Shown in pieces: positions 9,795 through 18,071 of a stretch of 64,000 nucleotides of DNA; the first letter of the stretch is position 1; each line of letters opens with the position of its first letter. The notes below the pieces were generated by a model. The model did not search any database. It was not told the DNA's origin and worked only from the letters and a program-made list of their open reading frames with translations. Source of the stretch: Arthrobacter sp. D5-1 (GTDB lineage: Bacteria; Actinomycetota; Actinomycetes; Actinomycetales; Micrococcaceae); assembly GCF_017357425.1 (NCBI RefSeq), contig NZ_CP014572.1, forward strand, positions 124,001 through 188,000. Direction: 5' to 3'. Position numbers and translations under genes: made by a program.

Positions 9795-9826
9795 AAGGCC
9801 AGGCCCCTGCAAAGGGGCCTGGCCTT
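9795..9826. terminator. Bidirectional hairpin terminator
   Basis: A 14-bp perfect stem (9795-9808 with 9813-9826) and GCAA loop, between the convergent RNase J and MFS genes. AAGG/CCTT ends give modest A/U tracts on both strands. Confidence 0.75.
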
Positions 9827-9833
9827 CAATTGT

Positions 9834-11135
9834 TTAAACTTTGGCGGGAGTGCTGCGCCGGAGTATTCCGCCGGTGCTGCCCGGCGCGGGGCACAGCAGC
9901 GCAAACACCGCGACCCCCAGAGGGATGGCCGAGGCGAGCAGACTCGGCATCACGTAGCCGCCGCTGGCGTCCCGGCCGAGGGAAAACAGGATCGGGCCCA
10001 GCGCCGTGGAACCGACGTTGATGGCTGAGATGACTCCCCTTATTCCCCCGATGCTGGCGGTCCCAAAATAGTGCGCCAGGGCGATCGGCTCGACAGCCCG
10101 CACCGCTCCCCCGGCCCCGCCCAGCAGCAGGCCATAAAAGATGCCCGGGAGTGTTCCGGTGATCAGGGGCAGGAACAGCAGCGCCGCGGCAAGCAGCCCC
10201 ATGGAGCCGGCCAGTGCAAGGCGGGGGTCCAAGCGGTGCGAGACCGCACCGAGGATGATGGTGGCGAGGATCCCCGTCACTGTCTGCGGGATGAAGTTCG
10301 CTGCCGCTTCCGTGGTTGAGAGCCCCTGGGCGGTGAGGATGGACACCTGGTGGAATGCCAGGGCGGTGGAGAGCATTCCGGTGGCGGCCAGGGCCGCGGC
10401 GATGGCCCAGAAGATCGGCGTCCGGGCGGCCTGTTTTCCGCTCCACAACCGCTCGCGGACGTGTCCATTCCCGTGCTCTCCGTCGTGCCCCGCTGCAGGA
10501 GCGTGGTCCTGGGGTGCGGGATTTTTGTGGACGGCCACTGGCCGGTGCCGCGGAAGCAGAAGAACCATGGGGAGGATGATCACCAGGACGGCCACGGCTT
10601 CCAGCCGCCAGGCCAGTTGCACGCCGCCGGCACTGATCAGGCGCTCCACGAGCACCGGCGTGAGTGAGATACCTGCCGATCCGACGGCGGCGGTGATGCC
10701 CACCGCAAGTCCCCGCCGGTAGGTCACGGCCTTGACGACCGCCGTCGTGGCCGCGAGGGTGAGCGCACCCTGGCCTGCCATGCGCAGGAAGACAAACCCG
10801 GCGGTCAGGCCCAGGATCTCGCTGACAAAGCTCATCGCCAACAGTGCCGAGGAGAAAACCAGGGCAGCTGCGGTGATGACCAGCCGGGCGCCCCACCGGT
10901 CCAGCGCCCTGCCGATGAACGGCAGGGCCAGGGCGCCGGCGAGGGTGCCGACCAGGTAGCTGAGGGAGATGTCGGTCCGGCTGATCCCGAGCTGGTCGAT
11001 GAGCGGATCGGTGAAGGGCGAGAGCCCGGCAGTCTGTCCTGGTGCGCTGGCGGCCGTGATCAGTGCGGCGGCGGTGACGGTGCCGGCCCAGGACTTCCGT
11101 GTGCCGCCGGCACCGCCCTGCTGTTGAGACGTCAC
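9834..11135 (-). CDS. MFS transporter
   Basis: A 433-residue major facilitator protein with about twelve membrane segments. It has an MFS loop motif (GRALDRWGARLV) between TM2 and TM3 and a His-rich central cytoplasmic loop (HRPVAVHKN, then HDGEHGNGH). It resembles oxalate/formate-antiporter-type MFS proteins; substrate unknown. The GTG start at 11135 lies inside a 17-bp inverted repeat (11131-11170) and has only a weak RBS, so its translation may be limited or controlled. It lies downstream of the SulP gene on the same strand and could be reached by read-through. Confidence 0.8.
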   Translation of the reverse strand: MTSQQQGGAGGTRKSWAGTVTAAALITAASAPGQTAGLSPFTDPLIDQLGISRTDISLSYLVGTLAGALALPFIGRALDRWGARLVITAAALVFSSALLAMSFVSEILGLTAGFVFLRMAGQGALTLAATTAVVKAVTYRRGLAVGITAAVGSAGISLTPVLVERLISAGGVQLAWRLEAVAVLVIILPMVLLLPRHRPVAVHKNPAPQDHAPAAGHDGEHGNGHVRERLWSGKQAARTPIFWAIAAALAATGMLSTALAFHQVSILTAQGLSTTEAAANFIPQTVTGILATIILGAVSHRLDPRLALAGSMGLLAAALLFLPLITGTLPGIFYGLLLGGAGGAVRAVEPIALAHYFGTASIGGIRGVISAINVGSTALGPILFSLGRDASGGYVMPSLLASAIPLGVAVFALLCPAPGSTGGILRRSTPAKV

Positions 11136-11170
11136 GGCCGTCCGCCCAGATCCGGGCGGACGGCCGTGAC
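11131..11170 (-). terminator. 17-bp stem-loop over the MFS start codon
   Basis: Perfect stem 11131-11147 with 11154-11170 and loop AGATCC. It sits 19 bases after the SulP stop and covers the GTG start of the next gene. It could terminate SulP transcription, sequester the MFS start, or both. Confidence 0.65.
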
Positions 11171-11189
11171 GGTGACGGCGGTAATGGCG

Positions 11190-12707
11190 TCAGTGGGCGC
11201 CGTTGAGCATCCCGCCGAGGCGTTCGCGGATGGCTGCGCTGGCCGTATTGAGCCCTTCAACTTCAACCTCTTTGCCGTAGCTGTGGTACTTGGCGGCGAT
11301 GGAATCAAGCGCCGCGATGGTGGAAGCATCCCACAGGTGGGAATCATAGAGGTCGATGACGATCCGGTCCGGGTCCTCGGCATATTCGAACTGCATGTAC
11401 AGGTCGTTGGAGGAGGCGAAGAACAGCTCCCCGCTGACCTTGTACTTGGCGAACGTTTCCCCGAAGTGCTCCTCGATGGTGCGCTCCACGCTCATGAAGT
11501 GGGCGACCCTGCGGGCGAAGGCGACCATGGCGACGATCACGCCGAAGATCACACCGATGGCCAGGTTGTGCGTCCAGACCGTTAGAACCACGGTGGCGAG
11601 CATGACGGTGGTTTCACTCTTGGGCATCCGCTTGAGGGTGCTGAGCTTGATGCTGTGCCAGTCGAAGGTGGCGATCGAGACGAAGATCATTACGGCGACC
11701 AGGGCGGCCATGGGGATCAGCGACACGATGTCCCCCAGGGACACGACCAGGATCAGGACGAAGACGCCGGCCATGAAGGTTGAGATGCGGGTGCGGGCGC
11801 CGGAGGCCTTGACGTTGATCATGGTCTGGCCGACCATGGCGCAGCCGCCCATGCCGCCGGTGAAGCCGGAAATGACATTGGCGACGCCCTGGCCCCAGGA
11901 TTCCCGTACTTTCATCGAGTGGGTATCGGTCACGTCGTCGACCAGTTTGGCGGTCATGAGCGATTCCATCAGACCCACGACGGCCATGCCGGCGGCGAAC
12001 GGCGCGAGGATCTGGAAGGTCTCGAAGTTCAGCGGAACGTTGGGGAGGAACAGCGAGGGGAGGCTCTCAGGGAGTTCGCCCTTCCCGCCCACGGTGGGAA
12101 CGTTGATCGCGAAGAGGACCGCAGCGGCAGTCAGGACCACGATGGCGACCAGCGGAGCCGGTACCACCTTGGTGATCCGCGGCAGCAGGAAAATGATCAC
12201 AAGTCCGACGGCGACCAAGGGGTAGACCAGCCACGGAACGCCGAGCAGCTCAGGCAGCTGCGAGGTGAAAATCAGGATAGCCAGGGCGTTAACAAACCCA
12301 ACCATGACCGAGCGCGGGATGAACCGCATCAGTTTCGCGACACCCAGCACACCCAAAATGATCTGGAAGATGCCGGCCAGGATCACGGCGGCGATGAAGT
12401 AGTCCACACCGTGGGACTTCACCAGCGGGGCGATGACCAGCGCCGTGGCTGCTGTAGCGGCCGAGATCATCGCCGGACGCCCGCCCAGGAAAGCAATGGT
12501 GACGGCCATGGTGAAGGAGGCAAACAGCCCCAGCCGGGGGTCTACTCCGGCGATCAGGGAAAAGGCGATCGCCTCAGGGATCAGGGCCAGGGCGACCACC
12601 AGGCCCGCGAGGACCTCCGTGCGCAGCAGGCGGGGGGACCGGAGGGTTCGCCAGACGGACTGGCGTTGCTCCGGTGTCAGGGTTGGCGCGTGGGCGGCAA
12701 CAGTCAT
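11190..12707 (-). CDS. SulP family anion transporter (copy 1)
   Basis: Inner-membrane SulP/SLC26 carrier for sulfate, bicarbonate or related anions, 505 residues. The transmembrane part carries [16 protein letters not shown] and [13 protein letters not shown], followed by a short C-terminal STAS-like domain ([19 protein letters not shown]). GGAG precedes ATG 12707. Divergent from a MerR regulator across operator 3. It is strongly similar in sequence to copy 2 at 18072-19595, in opposite orientation. Substrate cannot be read from sequence alone; the neighbouring sulfur-stress genes are about 20 kb away. Confidence 0.92.
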   Translation of the reverse strand: MTVAAHAPTLTPEQRQSVWRTLRSPRLLRTEVLAGLVVALALIPEAIAFSLIAGVDPRLGLFASFTMAVTIAFLGGRPAMISAATAATALVIAPLVKSHGVDYFIAAVILAGIFQIILGVLGVAKLMRFIPRSVMVGFVNALAILIFTSQLPELLGVPWLVYPLVAVGLVIIFLLPRITKVVPAPLVAIVVLTAAAVLFAINVPTVGGKGELPESLPSLFLPNVPLNFETFQILAPFAAGMAVVGLMESLMTAKLVDDVTDTHSMKVRESWGQGVANVISGFTGGMGGCAMVGQTMINVKASGARTRISTFMAGVFVLILVVSLGDIVSLIPMAALVAVMIFVSIATFDWHSIKLSTLKRMPKSETTVMLATVVLTVWTHNLAIGVIFGVIVAMVAFARRVAHFMSVERTIEEHFGETFAKYKVSGELFFASSNDLYMQFEYAEDPDRIVIDLYDSHLWDASTIAALDSIAAKYHSYGKEVEVEGLNTASAAIRERLGGMLNGAH

Positions 12708-12820
12708 GCGGGCTCCATTTCATGGGTTGTGGGGCAGATGAGTGCCCCGGGTGGTGCGAGTGTGAGTGGGCGCCGCGCTGCGCCGGTAAAAGTAGGGAGG
12801 ACCTCCAGGCCCACCACAAA

Positions 12821-12844
12821 CTGTACCCTAACGTAATGGTAGAC
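12821..12844. promoter_or_regulatory. MerR-type operator 3
   Basis: CTGTACCCTA arm, ACGT core, AATGGTAGAC arm. It lies in the divergent promoter of SulP copy 1 (minus) and MerR copy 1 (plus), 36 bases before the MerR start. Confidence 0.72.
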
Positions 12845-12880
12845 TTCCAATCAGGAGCCCTAACCATCCGGGAGGAAACT

Positions 12881-13240
12881 GTGCACATTGGGGAACTGGC
12901 CGAACGTACCGCCCTGTCGCTGAGGACCATCAGGCACTATGACTCTGTGGGACTGCTGCATCCGAGCGCCCGGACCGAAGGCGGGTTCCGGGTCTACTCC
13001 GAGGAGGACTACGAACGCCTGCTGTTGATCCGGCAGGCACGGTCCCTCGGTTTTGGCCTGGAGGAAATCGCGGAGATGCTCGACGTCCTGACCTCCCGGA
13101 GCCCCGGGACCCCGGAGGCCGCCAAAGCCGAACTCGCATCGATGCTGCGTGAGGCCATGGCCAGGAGGGAGGCGCTGGCCTCGGACCTGGGGCGTGCGGA
13201 CCAGTTCATTGCCGTCATCAGCAACCGGATGGCCGGCTGA
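12881..13240 (+). CDS. MerR family regulator (copy 1)
   Basis: A 119-residue MerR protein. It has a winged HTH (HIGELAERTALSLRTIRHYD, then GGFRVYSEEDYERL) and a dimerisation helix, with a short C-terminus. No cysteines are present, which argues against a metal or SoxR-type redox sensor. GTG 12881 is chosen because GGGAGGAAAC lies just upstream and homology begins at once. Operator 3 overlaps its promoter, so autoregulation is likely. It is closely similar to the regulator at 17496-17882. Confidence 0.88.
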   Translation: MHIGELAERTALSLRTIRHYDSVGLLHPSARTEGGFRVYSEEDYERLLLIRQARSLGFGLEEIAEMLDVLTSRSPGTPEAAKAELASMLREAMARREALASDLGRADQFIAVISNRMAG

Positions 13241-13261
13241 GCGCCAGGCCGCGCAGCCCGG

Positions 13262-14857
13262 TCAGGCGCCGATCGCGGTGAGGGTCAGCCCGGGGTTGTC
13301 CTCGCGGAAGTGCTCGAGCTTGTACCGGTCCGTGAACAGCGCCAATGTCTCCCCGTCGGAGCGGTGCAGGACTTCCCCGCCGCGGAAGGTTTCCGGTGGG
13401 CGGGCGCCTGTCGTCTCCAGCCGCATGGCCAGGCTATAGGGCAAGGGTTCGAAGGTTGCCGGGGCGTGGAATTCCTCGGCCATGCGGTGCTGCGCCACTT
13501 CAAACTGCAGGGCTCCCACGGCTGCCAGGACGGGGGCCTGTTCCCCGCGCCGGTCCGAGCGCAGGACCTGGACGACGCCTTCGTGTTCCAGCTGGGCGAT
13601 GCCGCGCCGGAACTGTTTGTACCGGCCCGGATCCGCGGCGCGGGCGACGGTGAAGAGTTCCGGGGCAAAGTGCGGAATCTCCGGAAACCGTACCTCTTCT
13701 TCGGCGTACAGGCTGTCCCCCACCCGCAGGCTGGCCGCGTTGACGAGCCCGACAATGTCCCCGGGCCAGGCGAGATCGATGACTTCGCGGCTGCGGCCAA
13801 TGACCCGGTGGGCGTACTTGGTGGCGAACGGCCGCCCCAGCCTGGCGTTCGTCAGTGTCATGCCGCGCTCGAAAACCCCGGAACAGACCCGGAGGAAGGC
13901 GATGTGGTCGCGGTGGGCGGCGTCCTGCCCGGCCTGGACCTTGAAGACGAACCCGGAGAACCCCGCATCCACCGGCCGATAGCCGCCGGCTTCTGTGCTG
14001 CGGTCCGACGGGGCAGGACCGAGTTCGGCGAGCACGTCAAGCAGTTGCCGCACGCCGAAGTTTTTGGCAGCAGCGGTGAACAGCACCGGAGTCTGCTGGG
14101 CGGCATGAAAGGCGGCGGCGTCAAATGCTCCGCTGGCGGCGGAGACGAGTTCTGCCTCCTCCAGTTCCGCCTGCCACTGAGCATTCAGCGTCCCGGGCCC
14201 GCCTGTCACCGGTGTCTCCAGGCTGGGCAGCGCACCGCCCCGGACAGCTTCAAGCCGCACCGCCTCGCCCCGGCGGAGGTCGAACAGTCCGGTGAAGGCG
14301 CCGGCCCTGCCGGCCGGCCAGGTCAGTGGAACCGGAGCCATGCCCGTCTGCTCGGCGATCCCGTCGATGAGGCCAAGGGATTCAAGGCCGGGCCGATCCC
14401 ACTTGTTGATCACCGTGATGATGGGAAGTCCCCGGCGGCGGCACACTGCAAGGAGTTTGAGGGTCTGGGGCTCGAAGCCTTTGGCGGCGTCGATCAGCAT
14501 CACGGCGAAGTCCACCGCGGCCAGGACCCGGTACGTGTCCTCAGAGAAATCGGCGTGGCCCGGGGTGTCCACCACATTCAGGACCGCGCCATTGTGGTTC
14601 AGCTGAAGGGCCGCGGAGCTGATCGAGATGCCCCGTTCCTGCTCCAGGCCCATCCAGTCCGATACTGTCCCGTGCCGGCTGGACTTGCCGTGCGTGACGC
14701 CGGCGTCCTTGATCACACGGGCATAGAGCGCCAGCGCCTCAGTCAGGGTGGACTTCCCCGCGTCGGGATGGGAGATGACCGCGAACGTCCGCCGCCTGCC
14801 CGCCTCATCCCGGAGGGACGGGCTGTGCGTGGTGGGGATGTTCGCTGTCCTGGGCAT
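13262..14857 (-). CDS. prfC: Peptide chain release factor 3 paralogue (translational GTPase)
   Basis: RF3-type GTPase (531 residues, typical length) that recycles RF1/RF2 from ribosomes and takes part in post-peptidyl-transfer quality control. G motifs are visible: SHPDAGKST (about 29-37), VDTPGHADFSED (G3) and INKWDRPG (G4), followed by beta-barrel and RF3 C-terminal domains (GFVFKVQ, EFHAPATFEPLPYSLA). Transcribed from the 40-bp palindromic operator it shares with the acyltransferase. A plasmid copy under a MerR-type operator suggests a response to ribosome-directed stress, but that is inference. Confidence 0.9.
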   Translation of the reverse strand: MPRTANIPTTHSPSLRDEAGRRRTFAVISHPDAGKSTLTEALALYARVIKDAGVTHGKSSRHGTVSDWMGLEQERGISISSAALQLNHNGAVLNVVDTPGHADFSEDTYRVLAAVDFAVMLIDAAKGFEPQTLKLLAVCRRRGLPIITVINKWDRPGLESLGLIDGIAEQTGMAPVPLTWPAGRAGAFTGLFDLRRGEAVRLEAVRGGALPSLETPVTGGPGTLNAQWQAELEEAELVSAASGAFDAAAFHAAQQTPVLFTAAAKNFGVRQLLDVLAELGPAPSDRSTEAGGYRPVDAGFSGFVFKVQAGQDAAHRDHIAFLRVCSGVFERGMTLTNARLGRPFATKYAHRVIGRSREVIDLAWPGDIVGLVNAASLRVGDSLYAEEEVRFPEIPHFAPELFTVARAADPGRYKQFRRGIAQLEHEGVVQVLRSDRRGEQAPVLAAVGALQFEVAQHRMAEEFHAPATFEPLPYSLAMRLETTGARPPETFRGGEVLHRSDGETLALFTDRYKLEHFREDNPGLTLTAIGA

Positions 14858-14898
14858 TTCTGTACCTTCCGGCCGCTTCGCTCTCGGTGTTCCCGCGC

Positions 14899-14938
14899 CA
14901 ACTACACTCTACCCTAACGTTAGGGTAGAGTGTAGTTG
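14899..14938. promoter_or_regulatory. MerR-type operator 4 (perfect 40-bp palindrome)
   Basis: Twenty consecutive base pairs on each side of the 14918/14919 axis match perfectly. The inner 24 bases (14907-14930) equal the consensus of the other four operators, and the arms extend a further eight bases each way. Identical TAGAGT boxes face both ways, toward the RF3 gene (minus) and the acyltransferase (plus). Confidence 0.88.
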
Positions 14939-14976
14939 CAACTTGATTCTGATCTACCGGCCATGCAGGGAGTACT

Positions 14977-17019
14977 TTGACGATCACCACCGAAAGGGCG
15001 CAGGCGGCTACACCGAAGGCCGGCACGCGATTCCGGCCCGAGGTTGACGGGCTGCGGGCCATCGCGCTGCTCATCGTCGTGCTCTACCACGTCTGGCTCG
15101 GGCGGGTTTCCGGTGGCGTCGACGTCTTCCTGCTGGTCTCGGCCTTCCTGCTGACACTGTCATTTTCAGAGCGCGTGCGCACCGGGGAGCCGTTCGCACT
15201 GCGGCGGTACTGGGTAAGGGTCTTCAGCCGGCTGGTCCCTCCCGCGGCGATTGTGCTGCTGGCCACCGTGGCTGCAGGGGCTGCATTCTTCCCGCCGGTC
15301 CGCTGGGCGCAACTGATCGAACACGCGTGGGCATCGCTGTTCTACGTGCAGAACTGGGCGATGGCCTTCAGCGCCGTGGACTACCAGGCAGCCCAGGCAG
15401 CCACCGCAAGCCCCTTCCAGCATTTCTGGTCACTCTCCATCCAGGGCCAGGTGTTCATCCTCTGGCCCCTCCTGCTGCTCGGTGCTGCGGTAGCAGCACG
15501 CCTGTCAGGGGTATCGTTCCGGGCCCTCGCCACCGCCCTGTTCGGGACAATCTTCGCCCTCTCACTGGCCTTTTCGATCCACGAAACAGCGGCAAACCAG
15601 TCCTTTGCCTACTTCGACACCCGGGCCCGCCTGTGGGAATTTGCGCTGGGATCCTTGCTGGCCCTGGCACTGCCCTACCTCCGGCCGGCAAAGGCCGTGC
15701 GGATCGCGCTGGGATGGGTGGGGCTGGCCGCGATCCTGCTCTGCGGGGCAGTGATCCAGGTCGACAACCAATTCCCCGGATGGGTCGCCCTCATCCCCAC
15801 CCTCGGCGCAGCCATGGTCATCACCGCCGGCCGGACCGGCCACCGCATGGGAGCAGACCGGTTCCTGACAGCCGCGCCGGTCCGGCGACTCGGCGGAATC
15901 TCCTACGCCCTGTACCTGTGGCACTGGCCCGTATTAATCGGCTACCTGATCCTCAGTACAGCAGGCGAAGTCACGGCAGTGGCAGGGGCCTTCATCATCG
16001 GCATCTCGGTGGTCCTGGCCTGGCTGACCACCCGGCTCGTTGAACGCCCCCTCCGGTCATGGGGCTGGATGCACCGGCGCAAACGCCGCAGCGCCGGGAT
16101 CACCATCGCCCTGGCCATCGCCGTCGCCATCCCCCTCAGCGGCTGGGAAACCCGCATAGGACTCACCGAACGAGAACTGCAAACGCAGGCCAACCACCTC
16201 AACCCCGGCGCCGCCGCACTGGAACCCGGATACGACCTGCAGGAGCTTCCCGACGCGCCGCTCATCCCTGCCAAAACCGCACTGGATAAGGAATGGGGCA
16301 ACGCCGGACCCGCCTGCACCACCGATTATGCTCCTCAGCACTCCGCACTGGAGTCCTGCCAGCAGATCGAGCCCGACACTGCCGCCACAAAAACCGTCGT
16401 CGTGATCGGCGACTCGCACGCGCAACAGCTCATGCCGGCCCTGATTCCGACTGCCCAGGAGCACAACTGGAGGATGATCTCCCTGCTCAAAAACGCCTGC
16501 CGGTACGGCGCGGAATCATCCTCCCGCGACCGCGAGTGCAACGAACGGAACGAGGCCGCCATGGACTATGTGCTTGCACTCTCACCCGACGCCGTCCTCA
16601 CCCACGGCACCCTGAGCTACCAGGAAGCCCCGCGCGAAGGACTTGTCCCGGACTACGAGGACGGCATCCGGCCATTCCTTGACGCCGGCATCGAAGTGGT
16701 TGCCGTCCGCGACAACCCGCGGTTCCCGTTCCACATGTTCGCCTGCGTCGGGCTGCACGGCCAGGACTCCCCCGAATGCAACCCCGCCAGGGACGACGTC
16801 CTGCTGAAGGTGAACCCACTGCAGGAGCTGGCAACGCGCGAACCCCTGCTGCACTCCGTGGACGTCACCGACAGCATCTGCACCGACACCGTGTGCCCGG
16901 CAGTGGTGGGCAACGTGTACGTCTACCGCGACCACGACCACCTCAACAAAACCTATGTCGAGACCATGACCCCTGCCTTCAAGCGCAGCCTCCTGGCCGC
17001 GACAGGCTGGGGCGGATGA
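14977..17019 (+). CDS. OafA/acyltransferase-3 family protein with SGNH domain
   Basis: A 680-residue integral membrane O-acyltransferase. The N-terminal acyltransferase-3 domain (FRPEVDGLRAIALLIVVLYH, about ten membrane segments to about residue 380) is followed by an extracytoplasmic SGNH hydrolase-like domain with GDSHAQQ (about 477) and the C-terminal DHDHLN catalytic region (about 654). Such proteins acetylate or acylate cell-wall or surface glycans. TTG 14977 is supported by a CAGGGAG RBS. It is driven from operator 4, opposite to the RF3 gene. Acylation of cell-envelope polymers is inferred from the family; the substrate is unknown. Confidence 0.88.
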   Translation: MTITTERAQAATPKAGTRFRPEVDGLRAIALLIVVLYHVWLGRVSGGVDVFLLVSAFLLTLSFSERVRTGEPFALRRYWVRVFSRLVPPAAIVLLATVAAGAAFFPPVRWAQLIEHAWASLFYVQNWAMAFSAVDYQAAQAATASPFQHFWSLSIQGQVFILWPLLLLGAAVAARLSGVSFRALATALFGTIFALSLAFSIHETAANQSFAYFDTRARLWEFALGSLLALALPYLRPAKAVRIALGWVGLAAILLCGAVIQVDNQFPGWVALIPTLGAAMVITAGRTGHRMGADRFLTAAPVRRLGGISYALYLWHWPVLIGYLILSTAGEVTAVAGAFIIGISVVLAWLTTRLVERPLRSWGWMHRRKRRSAGITIALAIAVAIPLSGWETRIGLTERELQTQANHLNPGAAALEPGYDLQELPDAPLIPAKTALDKEWGNAGPACTTDYAPQHSALESCQQIEPDTAATKTVVVIGDSHAQQLMPALIPTAQEHNWRMISLLKNACRYGAESSSRDRECNERNEAAMDYVLALSPDAVLTHGTLSYQEAPREGLVPDYEDGIRPFLDAGIEVVAVRDNPRFPFHMFACVGLHGQDSPECNPARDDVLLKVNPLQELATREPLLHSVDVTDSICTDTVCPAVVGNVYVYRDHDHLNKTYVETMTPAFKRSLLAATGWGG

Positions 17020-17074
17020 CCGGGCCGGCATGCCTCAGCCCTACCTCCACCACGAACAAAACCAGGAGAGCACC

Positions 17075-17491
17075 GTGACACCGTTTGAGACCGTTTCCCA
17101 CAACAACCTGCTCGATGTCGGCGGCGCTGCCGCGGCCGCCGGTGTTCCCGCCGAGACCATCCAGCACCTGGTCACCCTCAGGATCATCAAACCCCTCGAA
17201 AACGATCCGGAGCACGGGCCCTTGTTCGGAGCGGAGCAAACTCCGGTACTTGAAATCCTCAGCACGATGAGCGTCCTGAACTTCCGGGTCGAGGAAATAC
17301 GCGACATGGTCTCCGTCATGGACACCCTCGATCGCTACCCCGCCTCCGAGATTGGCGCACGCTACCGTGTACGGCTCGGACTGTTCGCCGAAGCGCTCCA
17401 GCGCCGGCCTGTTGTCACGACGGAACAGCAGGTATCAAAACAGGATCTGATCCACGCGCTGACCAACCGCTACACCTGGTTGACCGCCTAA
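17075..17491 (+). CDS. Divergent MerR-like protein
   Basis: A 138-residue protein whose N-terminal half (DVGGAAAAAGVPAETIQHLV, IIKPLE, LFGAEQTPVLEIL, RVEEIRDM) follows the MerR HTH-wing layout but with a weak recognition helix. GTG 17075 is preferred, with AGGAGAG just upstream. It lies 55 bases behind the acyltransferase in the same direction and ends four bases from the convergent MerR copy 2. It may be a partner or anti-regulator of the true MerR proteins, or a degenerate regulator. Confidence 0.65.
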   Translation: MTPFETVSHNNLLDVGGAAAAAGVPAETIQHLVTLRIIKPLENDPEHGPLFGAEQTPVLEILSTMSVLNFRVEEIRDMVSVMDTLDRYPASEIGARYRVRLGLFAEALQRRPVVTTEQQVSKQDLIHALTNRYTWLTA

Positions 17492-17495
17492 GCCT

Positions 17496-17882
17496 TCAGG
17501 TGTTTTTGCCCATCCGCTCAATGAACTCATCGGCCTGGGACAGATTCCGGGCAATCTTGTCTCGCTGGTTTTTCGCCCGCTCCATGAACAAGGCGAGCTT
17601 TTCCCCCCTGGCCCCAACGCTTTCGCTGCCGGATTCCAGAGCGGAGAGCATGTCCAGGATCTCCCCCATCTCCTCCAGCGAGAATCCCAGCGGCTTCATC
17701 TGCTTGATCAGTGTCAGCCGCTCGACATCATTCTCGGCGTAGACCCTGAACCCGCCCTCAGTACGTCCGGTGGCCGGCAAAAGCCCGACCTCGTCATAGT
17801 GGCGGATGGTCCTCAGGGACAGCCCGGTCCTTTCAGCGAGTTCACCGATATGCATGGTGCGGCTGCTGGTCCGTTCCGTCAT
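17496..17882 (-). CDS. MerR family regulator (copy 2)
   Basis: A 128-residue MerR protein with the HTH signature MHIGELAERTGLSLRTIRHY and wing GGFRVYAENDVERL, and a short C-terminal coiled coil. It has no cysteine. The start is ATG 17882, eleven residues ahead of the first homologous residue, because a perfect AGGAGG precedes it. It shares divergent operator 5 with SulP copy 2, mirroring the MerR1/SulP1 pair. Lack of a large ligand-binding domain suggests a small-molecule or conformational signal that cannot be predicted. Confidence 0.9.
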   Translation of the reverse strand: MTERTSSRTMHIGELAERTGLSLRTIRHYDEVGLLPATGRTEGGFRVYAENDVERLTLIKQMKPLGFSLEEMGEILDMLSALESGSESVGARGEKLALFMERAKNQRDKIARNLSQADEFIERMGKNT

Positions 17883-17912
17883 CAAAGACCTCCTGCGTAT
17901 GTCCGCCCTAAA

Positions 17913-17936
17913 CTCTACCACCACGTTAGGGTAGAC
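17913..17936. promoter_or_regulatory. MerR-type operator 5
   Basis: CTCTACCACC arm, ACGT core, TAGGGTAGAC arm. Located between MerR copy 2 (minus) and SulP copy 2 (plus), with TAGAGT/TAGACT boxes on both edges. Confidence 0.72.
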
Positions 17937-18071
17937 TTGGGGGAAATGGGTGTAGACGTCCAAGCCTAGTGGCTGGCGTTCTCATTCCCGGTGCGTTGAT
18001 GCGCCCCACCTTTCCCTCGAACATTTGAAGCCGCTGCCGCGTGTCTTCTTGAGCATGAAACGGAGCCAGCA

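Noticed and set aside
8064..9812. Long minus-strand open frame (582 codons) over the RNase J gene
   Set aside because: Its translation is a GC-skewed shadow without motifs; the plus strand encodes an intact RNase J with all catalytic motifs.
13310..14917. 535-codon plus-strand frame opposite the RF3 gene
   Set aside because: Antisense shadow; the minus strand carries G1-G4 motifs of RF3.
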